Assembly: GCA_002281535.1 (NCBI GenBank)
Contig: NCGD01000016.1
Span: 1 to 64,000 of the forward strand
Direction: 5' to 3'
DNA from: Sphingomonas sp. 28-63-12
GTDB taxonomy: Bacteria > Pseudomonadota > Alphaproteobacteria > Sphingomonadales > Sphingomonadaceae
DNA: 64,000 nucleotides
In this document: piece after piece, positions 9,403 to 19,262 of the stretch
How positions within the stretch are numbered: the stretch's first letter is position 1
Layout of the letters: every line of letters starts with the position of its first letter
Notes under the pieces: generated by a model
Told to the model about the DNA's origin: nothing
Seen by the model: the letters and a program-made list of their open reading frames with translations, nothing else
Database searches by the model: none
Program-made: the position numbers and the translations under genes

Positions 9403-10037
9403 TGCTGTCGCTGATCCTGCGGGACATCCGCCGCGCCTGGACTGGGGGCGGTGCAGTCTTTCCGGTCGCCTTCTTCTTGCTGGCCTGCATTCTTTTCCCG
9501 TTCGGGATCGGGCCCGACCGCGTGCTATTGGCCCGGATCGGCGGCGGGGTGATCTGGGCAGCGGCATTGCTCGCAGCATTGTTGCCGGTCGAGCGCCTGG
9601 TATCGCCTGACGCCGATGCCGGCGTGCTCGATCAGATTGTGGTGCGTGGCGGTAGCATGGTCGAGGTTGCGGCAGCGAAGATCGCCGCGCACTGGATCAG
9701 CTTCGGGCCACCCTTGATGCTGGCGGCGGTGATCGCCGCCGGGCTCCTCGGGATCGATGCGGTAACCCTTGGCAAGATCGAGCTGGGCCTGTTGATCGGC
9801 ACGCCCGGCCTTGCCGCGCTGGCGGTGGCGACGTCGGCACTGGTCGCCGGCCTGCGCGGCGCAAGCTCGGTCGCGGGGCTGGTGATGCTGCCGCTCGCGG
9901 TGCCGCTGCTGATCTTCGGCGCGGGCTCGATCGAGGGCGGGGCAGGGGCGCTCAAACTGCTGGGGGCGGTGACGTTGTTGCTGCTGGTGGGCGCGCCGTT
10001 CCTGGCGGCGGCGGCTGTTCGGGTGGGGCAAGAGTAG
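9402..10037 (+). CDS. ccmB: haem exporter protein CcmB
   Basis: A 211-residue hydrophobic protein with six predicted membrane segments. 'LILRDIRRAW' at the N-terminus and 'LDQIVVRGGSM' after the second segment are characteristic of CcmB. The ATG at 9402 shares its A with the stop of ccmA (TGATG); a GTG one codon earlier is possible. It forms the membrane part of the CcmABCD complex; ccmC is not in the window. The gene converges on the next one with an 11-bp gap. Confidence 0.93.
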   Translation: MLSLILRDIRRAWTGGGAVFPVAFFLLACILFPFGIGPDRVLLARIGGGVIWAAALLAALLPVERLVSPDADAGVLDQIVVRGGSMVEVAAAKIAAHWISFGPPLMLAAVIAAGLLGIDAVTLGKIELGLLIGTPGLAALAVATSALVAGLRGASSVAGLVMLPLAVPLLIFGAGSIEGGAGALKLLGAVTLLLLVGAPFLAAAAVRVGQE

Positions 10038-10048
10038 GCCAGTCGAAT

Positions 10049-10315
10049 TTATTGCAATGTCGGTCTGCCGACGATTGCATGGATAGCCCAATGCGCAAAA
10101 GGGATTGCCTCAACAGTCTTGACAAAGGCCGGACTGCGCGCGGCGACCTTGTCAAACCAAAACGACACGTTGCCATCCGAGCGATATTCGACATAAACCG
10201 GCGTGAAGTTTGACGCAGTGAATAATTCGGCAACAGAAGGCGCATGCTCAGGCTTGATCCTGATCCGAGCGCCAATATGTTTTTGGCTTGGCGGATGATC
10301 GGTCACCGACGCCAT
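10049..10315 (-). CDS. hypothetical protein, 88 residues
   Basis: A small soluble protein with no recognised domain. The ATG at 10315 was chosen because the upstream part of the frame lies wholly inside the methyltransferase gene and has shadow composition; this start overlaps the methyltransferase stop by 13 bases, which suggests coupling. The C-terminal half ('YVEYRSDGNVSFWFDKVAAR') reads like a genuine folded protein. The alternative is that it is chance coding; composition after 10315 argues against that. Confidence 0.6.
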   Translation of the reverse strand: MASVTDHPPSQKHIGARIRIKPEHAPSVAELFTASNFTPVYVEYRSDGNVSFWFDKVAARSPAFVKTVEAIPFAHWAIHAIVGRPTLQ

Positions 10316-11166
10316 CGCGCAAAAATCGCTGTGGGCAGCAGCAGTCCGCGTGCTTCTTCGCGGACCGCCATCTCGCCGACTTCCACCGTGCCGCCCAGAT
10401 CGGCCATCGCTTGCCTGAGCAACTCGCCGATCGCCAAAGCCGACATGCGCACCGCATAGACCGTCAGCACCAGAAACTTGCTGTTGGCATCCATCAACGC
10501 GCGGCAATCGGCGATCAGCGCGGGGAGGTTTTCCTCAAGCCGCCAGATTTCCCCGGTGGGGCCGCGGCCGAATTTGGGGGGATCGAGGAAGATTCCGTCA
10601 TAGCGTTTGCCGCGTCGCACTTCGCGAGCGGTGAATTTGGCAGCGTCGTCGACCATCCAGCGGATCGGGCGATCGGCCATGTCTGACAGGAAGGCATTGG
10701 CCTTGCCCGCCTCGACCGATTTCTTGGACGCATCGACGTGCGTCATCCGCGCGCCCTTGGCGGCAAGTGCCAAGGTGCCGATACCGGTATAGCCGAACAG
10801 GTTCATCACCTCGTCGCCCTCAGCCACTTGGTCCCGCATCCAGCCCCATTGCGGGGCCATGTCAGGGAAAAAAGCGAGGTGACGAAAGGGCGTGTTCTGG
10901 GCCAGAAACAGCAATTCCTCCCAGCGGATATGCCAGCCGCCACGCGGCACGTCCTTCGACAAATGCCAGCGCCCGCCGCCTTCCTCGTCCGACGCGCCGA
11001 TAAAATCGCCATCGGCCTCCCATTGGTCCGATGCCGGCGCCCACATCGCCTGGGGTTCGGGCCGGATGAAGCGGAAACGGCCATAACGCTCGAGCTTGCG
11101 GCCATTGCCGGAGTCGACCAGGCCGTAATCGGCCCAGGGTTCGCCGATGAGCGTAAGCAGGGTCAC
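10303..11166 (-). CDS. class I SAM-dependent RNA methyltransferase (RlmI/RlmK-like)
   Basis: A 287-residue Rossmann-fold methyltransferase. The SAM motif 'VMNLFGYTGIGTLALAAKGA' (just past the middle of the N-terminal half), the acidic 'THVDASKKSV' and the catalytic-region 'GIFLDPPKFGRGP' match the family that includes the large-subunit rRNA cytosine methyltransferases. It overlaps thrC by four bases and is followed by the 88-residue protein. Specific rRNA target not determinable. Confidence 0.88.
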   Translation of the reverse strand: MTLLTLIGEPWADYGLVDSGNGRKLERYGRFRFIRPEPQAMWAPASDQWEADGDFIGASDEEGGGRWHLSKDVPRGGWHIRWEELLFLAQNTPFRHLAFFPDMAPQWGWMRDQVAEGDEVMNLFGYTGIGTLALAAKGARMTHVDASKKSVEAGKANAFLSDMADRPIRWMVDDAAKFTAREVRRGKRYDGIFLDPPKFGRGPTGEIWRLEENLPALIADCRALMDANSKFLVLTVYAVRMSALAIGELLRQAMADLGGTVEVGEMAVREEARGLLLPTAIFARWRR

Positions 11167-12560
11167 CGGGCGACGGCTCGCGCCGCGATATAGTCGGTCA
11201 CCGCCGCAAAGGTGGCGGGCAGGCTGTCGAAGCGCTCGGTGCGATCGAACAGATCGCCGATCCGTGCGGGCAGCGCAGGGCGCATGCCGGTGGCGCGCTC
11301 GACGGCGTCGCTGAACTTGGCCGGGTGCGCGGTGGCGAGCGTAACAATTGGCGTATCGCCGAGATCGAGGCGACGGGCGGCGGCCAGGCCGATCGCGCTG
11401 TGCGGATCGATCGTCTGCCCGGCCTCGGCATGGGCCCAGCGCATCGCCAGCGCCATATCGTCCTGATCGATCCGGTCGCTGCTGAACAGGGCCGCCGCGC
11501 CCTCGAGTTGCGCGTTGCTGAGCCGCATCGCCTTGCTGGCTTCGAAGCCGCGCATCTGCGCGGCAAGCGCGGCGCCGTCGCGCCCGCCCAGATCGAACAA
11601 CAGCCGTTCGAAATTGCTGCTGACCTGGATGTCCATCGACGGGCTTGGCGTCGGCACGACCGTTCCCTGGCTATAATCGCCGGTGCTGATCGCGCGGTGG
11701 AGAATGTCGTTGACGTTGGTCGCAACGATCAGCTTGGCGATCGGCAGACCCATTTGGGCAGCGACATAGCCCGCAAACACATCGCCGAAATTGCCGGTCG
11801 GCACTGAAAAGGCGATTGGCCGCTCCGGTGCGCCCAATCGCACGGCGGCATAGAAATAATAAACCACCTGCGCCATCAGCCGTGCCCAGTTGATCGAATT
11901 GACCGCGGACAGCGTGAACCGCCCGGAAAAGTGCGAATCGTTGAACATTGCCTTGACCAGCGCCTGAGCATCGTCAAAGCTTGCCCCGTCAAGCGCGATA
12001 TTGTGGATATTGGGGGCGAGCACCGTCGTCATCTGGCGGCGCTGCACGTCGGAAACGCGGCCCTTGGGGTGAAGCATGAAGACCTCTACCCCGGCCCGCC
12101 CGGCGAGCGCATCGATCGCCGCTGAGCCGGTATCGCCGCTGGTGGCGCCGATCACCGTCAGTTGGTTGTCCGTGCCGGTCAGAAAGCGTTCGAACAGCAG
12201 CCCGACCAGCTGCAACGCGACATCCTTGAACGCGAGGGTGGGCCCGTGAAACAGCTCGAGCAGCCAGTGGCGCTGATCGAGCTGAACCAGCGGGGTGACG
12301 GCGGCATGGGCGAAGCGGCCATAGGCCTCGGTGCACAGCTGTTTCAGCTCGGCGCGGGTCATCGTCTCGCCGACAAAGGGCGCCATCACCGCCACGGCGG
12401 TATCGACATAGGAAAGCCCGCGCAGGCCCATCATCTCCTCGGCGGACAGCTGCGGCCAGCGCTCGGGCAGATACAACCCGCCGTCGCTGGCAAGACCGGC
12501 CAGCGTGACCTGTTCGAAATCAAGAGCGGGGGCCGCCCCTCTGGTGCTGGTATAGCGCAT
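11163..12560 (-). CDS. thrC: threonine synthase
   Basis: A 465-residue PLP enzyme converting O-phospho-L-homoserine to L-threonine. The PLP lysine lies in 'HGPTLAFKDVALQL' (~residues 105-118), the phosphate-binding 'GATSGDTGSAAI' follows, and 'SVPTGNFGDVFAGYVA' is the usual fourth landmark. The length fits the long (type II-like) bacterial ThrC. The start overlaps nothing; the gene ends with an ATGA-type overlap on the methyltransferase gene. Confidence 0.96.
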   Translation of the reverse strand: MRYTSTRGAAPALDFEQVTLAGLASDGGLYLPERWPQLSAEEMMGLRGLSYVDTAVAVMAPFVGETMTRAELKQLCTEAYGRFAHAAVTPLVQLDQRHWLLELFHGPTLAFKDVALQLVGLLFERFLTGTDNQLTVIGATSGDTGSAAIDALAGRAGVEVFMLHPKGRVSDVQRRQMTTVLAPNIHNIALDGASFDDAQALVKAMFNDSHFSGRFTLSAVNSINWARLMAQVVYYFYAAVRLGAPERPIAFSVPTGNFGDVFAGYVAAQMGLPIAKLIVATNVNDILHRAISTGDYSQGTVVPTPSPSMDIQVSSNFERLLFDLGGRDGAALAAQMRGFEASKAMRLSNAQLEGAAALFSSDRIDQDDMALAMRWAHAEAGQTIDPHSAIGLAAARRLDLGDTPIVTLATAHPAKFSDAVERATGMRPALPARIGDLFDRTERFDSLPATFAAVTDYIAARAVAR

Positions 12561-12605
12561 GGTTGAGCGCGTTAACCGCGCCTGCCGTGCGGCACAAGCA
12601 GTGCC

Positions 12606-13226
12606 TCAGCCGGCGACGTCGCGATCACGCCACCGCCGCCGCAGGGCGAGGGCGTAAATCGCTAGCGCGATACCAGCGAACAGGAACCATTGTACGCCAT
12701 ATGCGAGATGATTGTTGGGGATGGACTCGATCGTCGGGCGCGGCGCCCGGGTGAAGCCCGGCGGCGGCACATCGGCGACGATCATCAGCGTATCAGGCGC
12801 CTTATCGAACAAATTGCCGATCAGGCTGCGATGCACAGGGGCAAGCGCAATGATTCCGGTCACCGCGCCGCCACGCCATATCGGCCGGGCATTGGGGTCG
12901 CGCGAGATGCCGATCTCGACAGCGAAGCCGGGCCCTTCGGCGCCGGTGCGGCACTGGGCGATATAGCGCCAGCCAAAGCGGCCCGCCCCTTCGGTCTTCC
13001 ACCTTGTCGGCTGCAGGCAGAACGCACTGGTGCGGCGATAGAGCAGGGATTTGTCGGTCGGGATGGCAGGGAAGGCGATCGGTGGCCGTGCAGGATTGGC
13101 GGCGAGCTGGACCAGGAAGGCTTCCTTCTTGGGCAGCCGATCGAAAATCTGCCAGCAGCCGAGCGCGATCATCGCCGCGACGGCGAGCGCGACGACCAGG
13201 CTGGCGATGACGGGCAGGCGCTTCAT
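12606..13226 (-). CDS. SURF1 family cytochrome oxidase assembly protein
   Basis: A 206-residue protein with one membrane helix at each end (residues ~7-23 and ~180-200) and a periplasmic middle, the SURF1/Shy1 layout. 'CWQIFDRLPKKEA' just after the first helix and the C-terminal 'NNHLAYGVQWFLFA' are diagnostic. It helps place haem a in subunit I of the aa3 oxidase. It is the last gene of the oxidase operon and overlaps the DUF983 gene by four bases. Confidence 0.93.
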   Translation of the reverse strand: MKRLPVIASLVVALAVAAMIALGCWQIFDRLPKKEAFLVQLAANPARPPIAFPAIPTDKSLLYRRTSAFCLQPTRWKTEGAGRFGWRYIAQCRTGAEGPGFAVEIGISRDPNARPIWRGGAVTGIIALAPVHRSLIGNLFDKAPDTLMIVADVPPPGFTRAPRPTIESIPNNHLAYGVQWFLFAGIALAIYALALRRRWRDRDVAG

Positions 13227-13615
13227 GCGTCTTCGGCTTTGATCCGGCCTTCGGTTGCCTTATTGCGATATTCGAGGCTGATCAGCGCGGCCTTGGAGAG
13301 CCGCAACGCGCCGATCACGCCGATCGCGGTCAGCGGCGTCCAAATCAGCAGATGCACCCAGATTGGCGGCGCCAGCGTGAGGGTAAGCGTAACAGCGCCA
13401 ATCATGACGATTGCGCCGATGATCAGCGTGAGGAATGCCGCCGGGCCATCCCCGACGTTGAACGCGCTGATATCGAGGTCACAGGCCGGGCAGCGATCAG
13501 TGAAGTTGGTCAGACCGGCGAACAGCGTCTTGGCGCCGCAGCGCGGGCACAGCCCGTGCAGTGCCACCTGCAACGGTTCGGGGACGGGCGCCGGTGTTTG
13601 TACGTCGCCCGTCAC
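13223..13615 (-). CDS. DUF983 domain-containing protein
   Basis: About 130 residues: an N-terminal zinc-ribbon-like segment 'GLCPRCGAKTLF...CPACDLD' followed by two membrane helices. DUF983 proteins are regular members of alphaproteobacterial cytochrome oxidase operons with unknown function. The GTG at 13615, five bases after the ctaE stop, is preferred; an ATG at 13660 would overlap ctaE by 41 bases. It overlaps the SURF1 gene downstream by four bases. Confidence 0.88.
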   Translation of the reverse strand: MTGDVQTPAPVPEPLQVALHGLCPRCGAKTLFAGLTNFTDRCPACDLDISAFNVGDGPAAFLTLIIGAIVMIGAVTLTLTLAPPIWVHLLIWTPLTAIGVIGALRLSKAALISLEYRNKATEGRIKAEDA

Positions 13616-13619
13616 CCGA

Positions 13620-14483
13620 TCAACCGCCGTGGACCGGCGCGCCGGCACCGCCCCAGACATAGACCGTGACGAACAGGAACAACCAGACCACGTCGACGAA
13701 ATGCCAGTACCAGGCCGCCGCTTCGAAGCCGAAATGCTGGCGCGGGGTGAAATCGCCGCGATAGACGCGGATCTGGCAGACGATCAGGAAGATCGTGCCA
13801 ATCAGCACGTGGAAACCGTGAAAGCCCGTCGCCATGAAGAAGGACGCGCCAAAGTTCAGCCCGGCAAAGTGGAACGGCGCTTCCGAATATTCATAGCCCT
13901 GGATCGTGCTGAACAGCGCGCCGAGGATGATCGTGATCCACAGACCCTTTTTCAGCCCGTCACGGTCGCCATGGATCAGCGCGTGGTGCGCCCAGGTTAC
14001 CGTGGTGCCCGACAGCAGCAGGATGACGGTGTTGACCAGCGGGAAGCCCCAGGGGCTGATGACTTCGATGCCCTTTGGCGGCCATTGGCCGGCGATTGCC
14101 TTTACCGTCTCGGCGATCCGCGTCACTTCGCCGCCAACTACCTCGACCGGGGCTGGAAACAGCGAAAAATCGAAAAACGCCCAGAACCAGCCGACGAAGA
14201 ACATGACTTCGGAGGCGATGAACAGGATCATCCCGTAGCGCAGGTGCAGCTGCACCACCGGGGTATGGTCGCCCGAATTGGCTTCGCTGATGACGTCGCG
14301 CCACCACAGGAACATCGTCGCCAGTACGCCGGCCAGGCCGAGATAGAAAAGCAGGCCACCGCTTGGGGCCTTGTGCATCCACATGATGCCGCCGGACGCC
14401 AGCGCAAGCGCCGACATTGCGCCCATCAACGGCCAGATGCTGGGCGGAAGGATGTGGTAATCGTGGTTCTTGGCGCCGGCCAT
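13620..14483 (-). CDS. ctaE: cytochrome c oxidase subunit III
   Basis: A 287-residue, seven-helix membrane protein. 'YHILPPSIWPLMGAMSALAL' at the start, 'FIASEVMFFVGWFWAFF' in the third helix and 'GFHVLIGTIFLIVCQIR' with the conserved histidine identify subunit III of the aa3 oxidase. It stabilises subunit I and proton uptake. It lies between ctaG and DUF983 on the minus strand, 37 bases after the ctaG stop. Confidence 0.96.
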   Translation of the reverse strand: MAGAKNHDYHILPPSIWPLMGAMSALALASGGIMWMHKAPSGGLLFYLGLAGVLATMFLWWRDVISEANSGDHTPVVQLHLRYGMILFIASEVMFFVGWFWAFFDFSLFPAPVEVVGGEVTRIAETVKAIAGQWPPKGIEVISPWGFPLVNTVILLLSGTTVTWAHHALIHGDRDGLKKGLWITIILGALFSTIQGYEYSEAPFHFAGLNFGASFFMATGFHGFHVLIGTIFLIVCQIRVYRGDFTPRQHFGFEAAAWYWHFVDVVWLFLFVTVYVWGGAGAPVHGG

Positions 14484-14520
14484 GGTCGTCGTTTCCCGTT
14501 AGAAGCTGATGGAGAGCGCT

Positions 14521-15054
14521 CTAGCCTGCGGCCTTCGCGGAATCCACAGGGTAAAATGTATAACTGAGCGTGATCGTGTCGACATCAGTTGCGTCGGGGT
14601 CCTTGAGCATCTTGGGGTCGACGAAAAAAATCACCGGCATGCGCACCGTCTCATGCGGTTTCAGCGTCTGCTGCGTGAAGCAGAAACACTGGATCTTGGA
14701 AAAATATTTGCCCGCCTGCGCCGGCGCGACGTTGAAGGTCGCGGTGCCGGTGATCTCGTGATCAGAGTCGTTGGTTGCGGTGAAGAACGCCATTTGTCGC
14801 GCGCCGATCGTCACGGTGACGGCGGGCTGTTCGGGCTTGAAGGCCCAGGGCAGCTTCGGGCTGACATTGGTGTCGAAATCGACGCGCACCGTCTGGTTGA
14901 TCGCGCCCGGGGCGGCCAGCGCCCGCTGGGTAGTGCCGTTGATGCCGGTCGCCTGGCAGAAGATGCGGTAGAGCGGCACGCTGGCGAAGCCGAGCCCGGT
15001 CATGCAGCACACACCGATGCCGGCAAGGATGGCGGTGCGCAGGTTGCGGTTCAT
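14521..15054 (-). CDS. ctaG: cytochrome c oxidase assembly protein CtaG (Cox11)
   Basis: A 177-residue copper chaperone with one N-terminal helix. The copper-binding 'KIQCFCFTQQTL' (CFC motif) and 'LGFASVPLYRIFCQATG' are Cox11 signatures. It delivers copper to the CuB site of subunit I. The ATG at 15054 overlaps the stop of the upstream 44-residue gene (ATGA). An upstream in-frame ATG at 15207 would run through that small gene and the haem O synthase gene and is rejected. Confidence 0.95.
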   Translation of the reverse strand: MNRNLRTAILAGIGVCCMTGLGFASVPLYRIFCQATGINGTTQRALAAPGAINQTVRVDFDTNVSPKLPWAFKPEQPAVTVTIGARQMAFFTATNDSDHEITGTATFNVAPAQAGKYFSKIQCFCFTQQTLKPHETVRMPVIFFVDPKMLKDPDATDVDTITLSYTFYPVDSAKAAG

Positions 15055-15185
15055 GAATGCCCCGCCTGAATCTTGGCGATCGTCACCACGAAGAACAGGA
15101 TGACAAGGGCACCAAGGCCGAGCGCCATCACCAGCGCGCGCGACTTCTGCCGGGCGCGGACCAATTTTTCCTCTTCCGGGGTCAT
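15051..15185 (-). CDS. small single-pass membrane protein in the oxidase operon
   Basis: A 44-residue peptide not long enough for usual ORF cut-offs. It begins [16 protein letters not shown], then one hydrophobic helix (~residues 17-37, '[19 protein letters not shown]') and ends KIQAGHS. Both ends are coupled by four-base ATGA overlaps: its start to the ctaB stop and its stop to the ctaG start. This is the place where alphaproteobacteria often carry a short CoxF-like protein of unknown role; the assignment is by position and shape. Probable topology is N-terminus inside. Confidence 0.82.
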   Translation of the reverse strand: MTPEEEKLVRARQKSRALVMALGLGALVILFFVVTIAKIQAGHS

Positions 15186-16084
15186 ACCATCCACCGATCA
15201 ACAACAAGCGCGGCGAACATCGCCAGAATATAACCGATCGAATAGACGAACAGCACGCGTTCGGGCTTCATCGTCGCTGGTGTTGGGGCGGCGACTGCGA
15301 CGACCCAGACCGTCAGCCCGACGAACACCGCCGAAGCGATGCTGGCGACGACGCCGTAAAAGCCGCCCGCCAGGCCAAGCGGCCAGGGTGCAATCGCAAC
15401 AACCGCCATCGCTACGGCATAGCCCAACATCTGCCAGCGAGTCGTGCGGGCGCCGGCAACGACGGGCATCATCGGCACGCCACCCTTGGCATAGTCATCA
15501 CGGATCAGCAGCGCGAGAGCCCAGCTGTGCGGCGGCGTCCAGAGGAAAATCAACGAAAACATCAGGATGGGCAGCAGCGAAAGGCTGCCGGTCGCCGCCA
15601 CCCAGCCGATCATTGGCGGAAAGGCACCAGCGGCGCCGCCGATGACGATATTCTGCGGCGTGTAGCGCTTCAGCCCGATCGTGTAGATCACGACGTAGAA
15701 AAGGATCGACACCGCGAGGAAGGCTGCGGCGATCAGGTTCACGACCAGTCCCATCAGCAGCACGCTGAACACGCCGACGCCAACCCCGAAATGGAGCGCG
15801 CTGTCGCGGTCCATCCGGCCGGCAGCGAGCGGCCGCTTGGCGGTGCGCTTCATCAGCGCATCGATGTCGCTTTCATACCATTGGTTGAGCGTTCCGGCGG
15901 CACCAGCGGCAAGCGCGATCGCCAGGATCGCTGTGAAGGCGATCGCCGGCGGCAGCGCGACCGGCGCGACCAGCATGCCGCATAACCCGGTAAACACCAC
16001 CGAGCGCATCACCCGCGGCTTGGTAAGCGCGAGGAAGTCCCGCCAATCGGCCGGGATGGAGGGGGAAAGCGTGGTCGTCGTCAT
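15182..16084 (-). CDS. ctaB: haem O synthase (protohaem IX farnesyltransferase)
   Basis: A 300-residue UbiA-family prenyltransferase with about eight or nine helices. The first Asp-rich motif is '[15 protein letters not shown]', and the second region '[12 protein letters not shown]' carries the PPHF/S-type loop of CtaB/CyoE. It adds the farnesyl tail to haem b to make haem o, the precursor of haem a. It is upstream of the 44-residue peptide and ctaG, and separated from ctaD by 180 bases with a hairpin. Confidence 0.96.
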   Translation of the reverse strand: MTTTTLSPSIPADWRDFLALTKPRVMRSVVFTGLCGMLVAPVALPPAIAFTAILAIALAAGAAGTLNQWYESDIDALMKRTAKRPLAAGRMDRDSALHFGVGVGVFSVLLMGLVVNLIAAAFLAVSILFYVVIYTIGLKRYTPQNIVIGGAAGAFPPMIGWVAATGSLSLLPILMFSLIFLWTPPHSWALALLIRDDYAKGGVPMMPVVAGARTTRWQMLGYAVAMAVVAIAPWPLGLAGGFYGVVASIASAVFVGLTVWVVAVAAPTPATMKPERVLFVYSIGYILAMFAALVVDRWMV

Positions 16085-16222
16085 ATCATCTGCTTCATGA
16101 GCACACTGCTGCTTGGCACGGCAGAGGCTGGGGCAACCGGGCCGCAGAGGCGGTTCGGTCGAAGGCGGTAAAGCGGCTTTTTCTGCTCCGGCGCACCGGG
16201 GGAGAGAAAGGCGCTCTGCCGA

Positions 16223-16248
16223 CCCTCCCCCGCGATGGCGGGAGAGGG
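16223..16248. repeat. GC-rich hairpin between ctaD and ctaB
   Basis: Arms CCCTCCCCCGC (16223-16233) and GCGGGAGAGGG (16238-16248) pair with one mismatch around a GATG loop. It sits just after the ctaD stop in the sense of transcription. No T run follows, so it is more like a REP-type or mRNA-stabilising hairpin than a terminator. It may set unequal amounts of ctaCD and ctaB-G messages. Confidence 0.5.
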
Positions 16249-16264
16249 CGGGAGAGGTGGCCGA

Positions 16265-17944
16265 TCAGTGGCCGTGGCTGTCGTCGATCACCGGAAGCGT
16301 TTCGAACTGGTGGAACGGCGGTGGGCTGGACAGCGTCCATTCCAGCGTCGTCGCGCCCTCGCCCCAGGGGTTGTTACCGGCCTTCTTGCCCGATGTCAGC
16401 GTCATGAACAGGTTGATGAAGAACACCACCATGCTGGCCGCCATGATCATATAGCCCACCGTCGCCCAATAATTATAGGTGGCGAAGGCTGGCGAATAAT
16501 CCGGGATGCGGCGCGGCATGCCCTGCAGACCCAGAAAGTGCATCGGGAAGAACAGCAGGTTCACGCCGACGAAGAACACCCAGAAATGGATCTGGCCGAG
16601 CAGCTCGTTATACATCCGGCCTGACATTTTCGGGAGCCAGTAATAGAAGCCGGCGAACAGGCTGAACACCGCGCCCAGCGACAGCACATAGTGGAAATGC
16701 GCCACGACGTAGTAGGTGTCCTGCATGTAATCGTCGATGCCGCCATTGGCGAGCACGACGCCGGTCACGCCGCCGACGGTGAACATGAAGATGAACCCGA
16801 TCGACCAGAGCATCGGTGTCTTGAAGCTAAGCGAGCCGCCCCACATTGTCGCGATCCACGAGAAGATCTTGATGCCGGTTGGCACCGCGATCACCATGGT
16901 CGCCGCCGTGAAGTACATCTTGACGTTCACGCTGAGGCCGGTGGTGAACATGTGGTGCGCCCACACGACAAAGCCGACAACGCCGATCGCGACCATGGCA
17001 TAGGCCATGCCGAGATAGCCGAAGATCGGCTTTTTCGAGAAGGTGGAGATCACCTGGCTGACGATGCCGAAGCCCGGCAGAATCATGATGTAGACTTCGG
17101 GGTGGCCGAAGAACCAGAACAGATGCTGGTACAGCACCGGATCACCGCCGCCGGCGGGATCGAAGAAGGTGGTGCCGAAATTGCGATCGGTCAACAGCAT
17201 CGTGATGGCAGCAGCGAGCACCGGCAGCGCCAGCAGCAGCAGGAAGGCGGTGACGAGCACCGACCACACGAACAGCGGCATCTTGTGCAGCGTCATGCCC
17301 GGCGCGCGCATGTTGAAGATGGTGGTGATAAAGTTGATCGCGCCCAGAATCGAGCTTGCGCCGGCCAGATGGAGCGACAGGATCGCCATGTCGACCGCTG
17401 GCCCGGGCTCGCCATAGGTGGAGAGCGGCGCATAGACCGTCCAGCCGGTGCCTGCACCGCCGAAGAAGGGTGAGGCAAGCAGCAGCGTGAAGGACGGGAT
17501 CAGCAGCCAGAACGAGATATTGTTCATGCGCGGAAACGCCATATCCGGCGCGCCGATCATGATCGGCACGAACCAGTTACCGAAGCCACCGATCATCGCC
17601 GGCATCACCATGAAGAACACCATGATCAGGCCGTGCGCGGTGATCATCACGTTCCAGAGATGGAGCGAGTGATCGAGGCCGGCTTCGCCGCCGGGCAGGA
17701 AGGTCGCCCAGTAACCGAGATACTGGATGCCCGGATGCGCCAGTTCGGCGCGCATCAGACCCGAAATCGCACCGCCGATGATCCCGGCGACAATCGCGAA
17801 GATCAGGTAGAGCGTGCCGATGTCCTTGTGGTTGGTCGACATGAACCAACGCGCGAAGAAGCTGGGCTTGTGATCGGCATCATGGTGATGCGCGTCGTCG
17901 CCGTGCGCCTGGAAAGCGGAGGGGGTAAGGGCAATATCGGTCAT
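16265..17944 (-). CDS. ctaD: cytochrome c oxidase subunit I
   Basis: A 559-residue, twelve-helix haem-copper oxidase subunit. Metal ligands are visible: the haem a histidine in '[12 protein letters not shown]', the CuB site '[17 protein letters not shown]' (His and cross-linked Tyr, so type A1 with the D- and K-channel), '[10 protein letters not shown]', and the haem pair in '[10 protein letters not shown]'. The ATG at 17944 lies four bases after the ctaC stop; earlier in-frame starts overlap ctaC. The N-terminus has a His/Asp-rich stretch ([13 protein letters not shown]), unusual but seen in relatives. Confidence 0.97.
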   Translation of the reverse strand: MTDIALTPSAFQAHGDDAHHHDADHKPSFFARWFMSTNHKDIGTLYLIFAIVAGIIGGAISGLMRAELAHPGIQYLGYWATFLPGGEAGLDHSLHLWNVMITAHGLIMVFFMVMPAMIGGFGNWFVPIMIGAPDMAFPRMNNISFWLLIPSFTLLLASPFFGGAGTGWTVYAPLSTYGEPGPAVDMAILSLHLAGASSILGAINFITTIFNMRAPGMTLHKMPLFVWSVLVTAFLLLLALPVLAAAITMLLTDRNFGTTFFDPAGGGDPVLYQHLFWFFGHPEVYIMILPGFGIVSQVISTFSKKPIFGYLGMAYAMVAIGVVGFVVWAHHMFTTGLSVNVKMYFTAATMVIAVPTGIKIFSWIATMWGGSLSFKTPMLWSIGFIFMFTVGGVTGVVLANGGIDDYMQDTYYVVAHFHYVLSLGAVFSLFAGFYYWLPKMSGRMYNELLGQIHFWVFFVGVNLLFFPMHFLGLQGMPRRIPDYSPAFATYNYWATVGYMIMAASMVVFFINLFMTLTSGKKAGNNPWGEGATTLEWTLSSPPPFHQFETLPVIDDSHGH

Positions 17945-17948
17945 GGGA

Positions 17949-19037
17949 TTACTTGTCCGCTTGTGGGGCTGCGGCGGCAGGCGCCGCGGCGACAGTGGCA
18001 ATGGCAGGATCGGCGGCAGGATCGGCAGCCGGCGGGGTCGGGGCGGCTGCCCCCTTCACGGTGCCGCCCTTGGCGATCACCCATTTATCGAAGGTCGCCT
18101 TGTCCACCGCAGCGACGGTGATCGGCATGAAGCCGTGGCGCGCGCCGCACAATTCGGAACATTGGCCGAAATAGACGCCGGGCTTTTCGATCGTGAAGCT
18201 GGTTTCGTTGATCCGCCCGGGGATCGCATCGAGCTTGATCCAGAAAGCGGGCATCGCCCAGGCGTGGATCACGTCGTTCGACGTGGTCAGCAGCCGGATC
18301 GGCACGCCGACCGGCAGGACGATGCGGTTGTCGGTCGCAAGCAGCGGCGGGCCATCGGCATCAGTGCGGGCGCGTTCTTCGCCCGTGACCATGTTCTTTT
18401 CCTTGAGCATGTTCGAGGTGATCTCGAACCCGCCATTATCGGGATATTGATACGACCAATACCATTGGTTGCCGATCGCCTTGAGCGTGATCGCATTGGC
18501 CGGGGCCGGCTTGTACTGCGCCTGCAACAAGCCGATCGAGGGGACTGCGATCAGCACCAGGATGACGACCGGCGCCAATGTCCAGATCACTTCGATCATC
18601 GTGTTGTGCGATGTCTTGGAGGCGACCGGATTGGCGGCGCGGCGATAGCGCCACATCACCCAGAACAGCAGCAGCAGCACGAAGACCGAGATGATCGTGA
18701 TGACCGGCACCAGTATGTCATTGTGCATCCAGGCGGCGCGACGGCCATTGGGCGTCACCTGCGCCTGCACGCCGATATATTTGTCGGTCGGCTGGCCGAT
18801 ATGATCGACCGGCCGGATGTCCGGGCCGCCATCCAGCGCCAACAATGGATCATTGGCGGTGGGCAGCGCGGCCGCGGGTGCCGGGGCGACGACGGCAACA
18901 CCGCTTGCGGGGGCCACTGATTGCTGTGCCGCAGCCGTCGTTGCCGGGGCGGACGCCTGCGCGCCCGCGCTGCCGAGCACGAGCCCGGCTGCCAGCATGA
19001 TTGATTTCAGCCCCGTGATACGCCCGGTCATTCGCAT
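17949..19037 (-). CDS. ctaC: cytochrome c oxidase subunit II
   Basis: A 362-residue protein: signal sequence (residues ~1-30), two membrane helices, then the cupredoxin domain with the CuA site '[13 protein letters not shown]' and the aromatic electron-entry motif '[10 protein letters not shown]'. It accepts electrons from cytochrome c. Compared with typical subunit II (~280 residues) it carries an Ala/Pro-rich stretch after the signal peptide (~residues 28-60) and another at the C-terminus (~325-362). It is the first gene of the oxidase operon; start at 19037 or 19031. Confidence 0.96.
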   Translation of the reverse strand: MRMTGRITGLKSIMLAAGLVLGSAGAQASAPATTAAAQQSVAPASGVAVVAPAPAAALPTANDPLLALDGGPDIRPVDHIGQPTDKYIGVQAQVTPNGRRAAWMHNDILVPVITIISVFVLLLLFWVMWRYRRAANPVASKTSHNTMIEVIWTLAPVVILVLIAVPSIGLLQAQYKPAPANAITLKAIGNQWYWSYQYPDNGGFEITSNMLKEKNMVTGEERARTDADGPPLLATDNRIVLPVGVPIRLLTTSNDVIHAWAMPAFWIKLDAIPGRINETSFTIEKPGVYFGQCSELCGARHGFMPITVAAVDKATFDKWVIAKGGTVKGAAAPTPPAADPAADPAIATVAAAPAAAAPQADK

Positions 19038-19262
19038 TTCGATTCGTCACCCTAAAGTTTATCGGTGCAGTTTCATGGCGTTTATCAGGCCCGTGCCGCA
19101 GCCGGGATACGCCCTTTAGTCGCGGCCTATACGCACGAGGTCTCACTGTCTCAAGCTTTTGCGCAGCTTTTTTGGCGCAGGCCGTGTTGACTGGCGTTGC
19201 GTGGCTGCGATCGCAACCCTATCACGCGGCGCGAAAGCCCCCAAGGTCAATGGCCAAGGACG
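19038..19262. promoter_or_regulatory. divergent promoter region, ctaC / pyrE
   Basis: 225 bases between the divergent ctaC and pyrE genes, which must hold the promoters of both the oxidase operon and the pyrE-led operon. No operator or riboswitch-like structure was recognised. pyrE has a weak RBS 'aagga' at ~19255. Confidence 0.4.

Noticed and set aside
12690..14567. 625-residue plus-strand frame across SURF1, DUF983 and ctaE
   Set aside because: Shadow of three well-supported oxidase operon genes; composition is typical antisense (high Arg, Asp, Gln).
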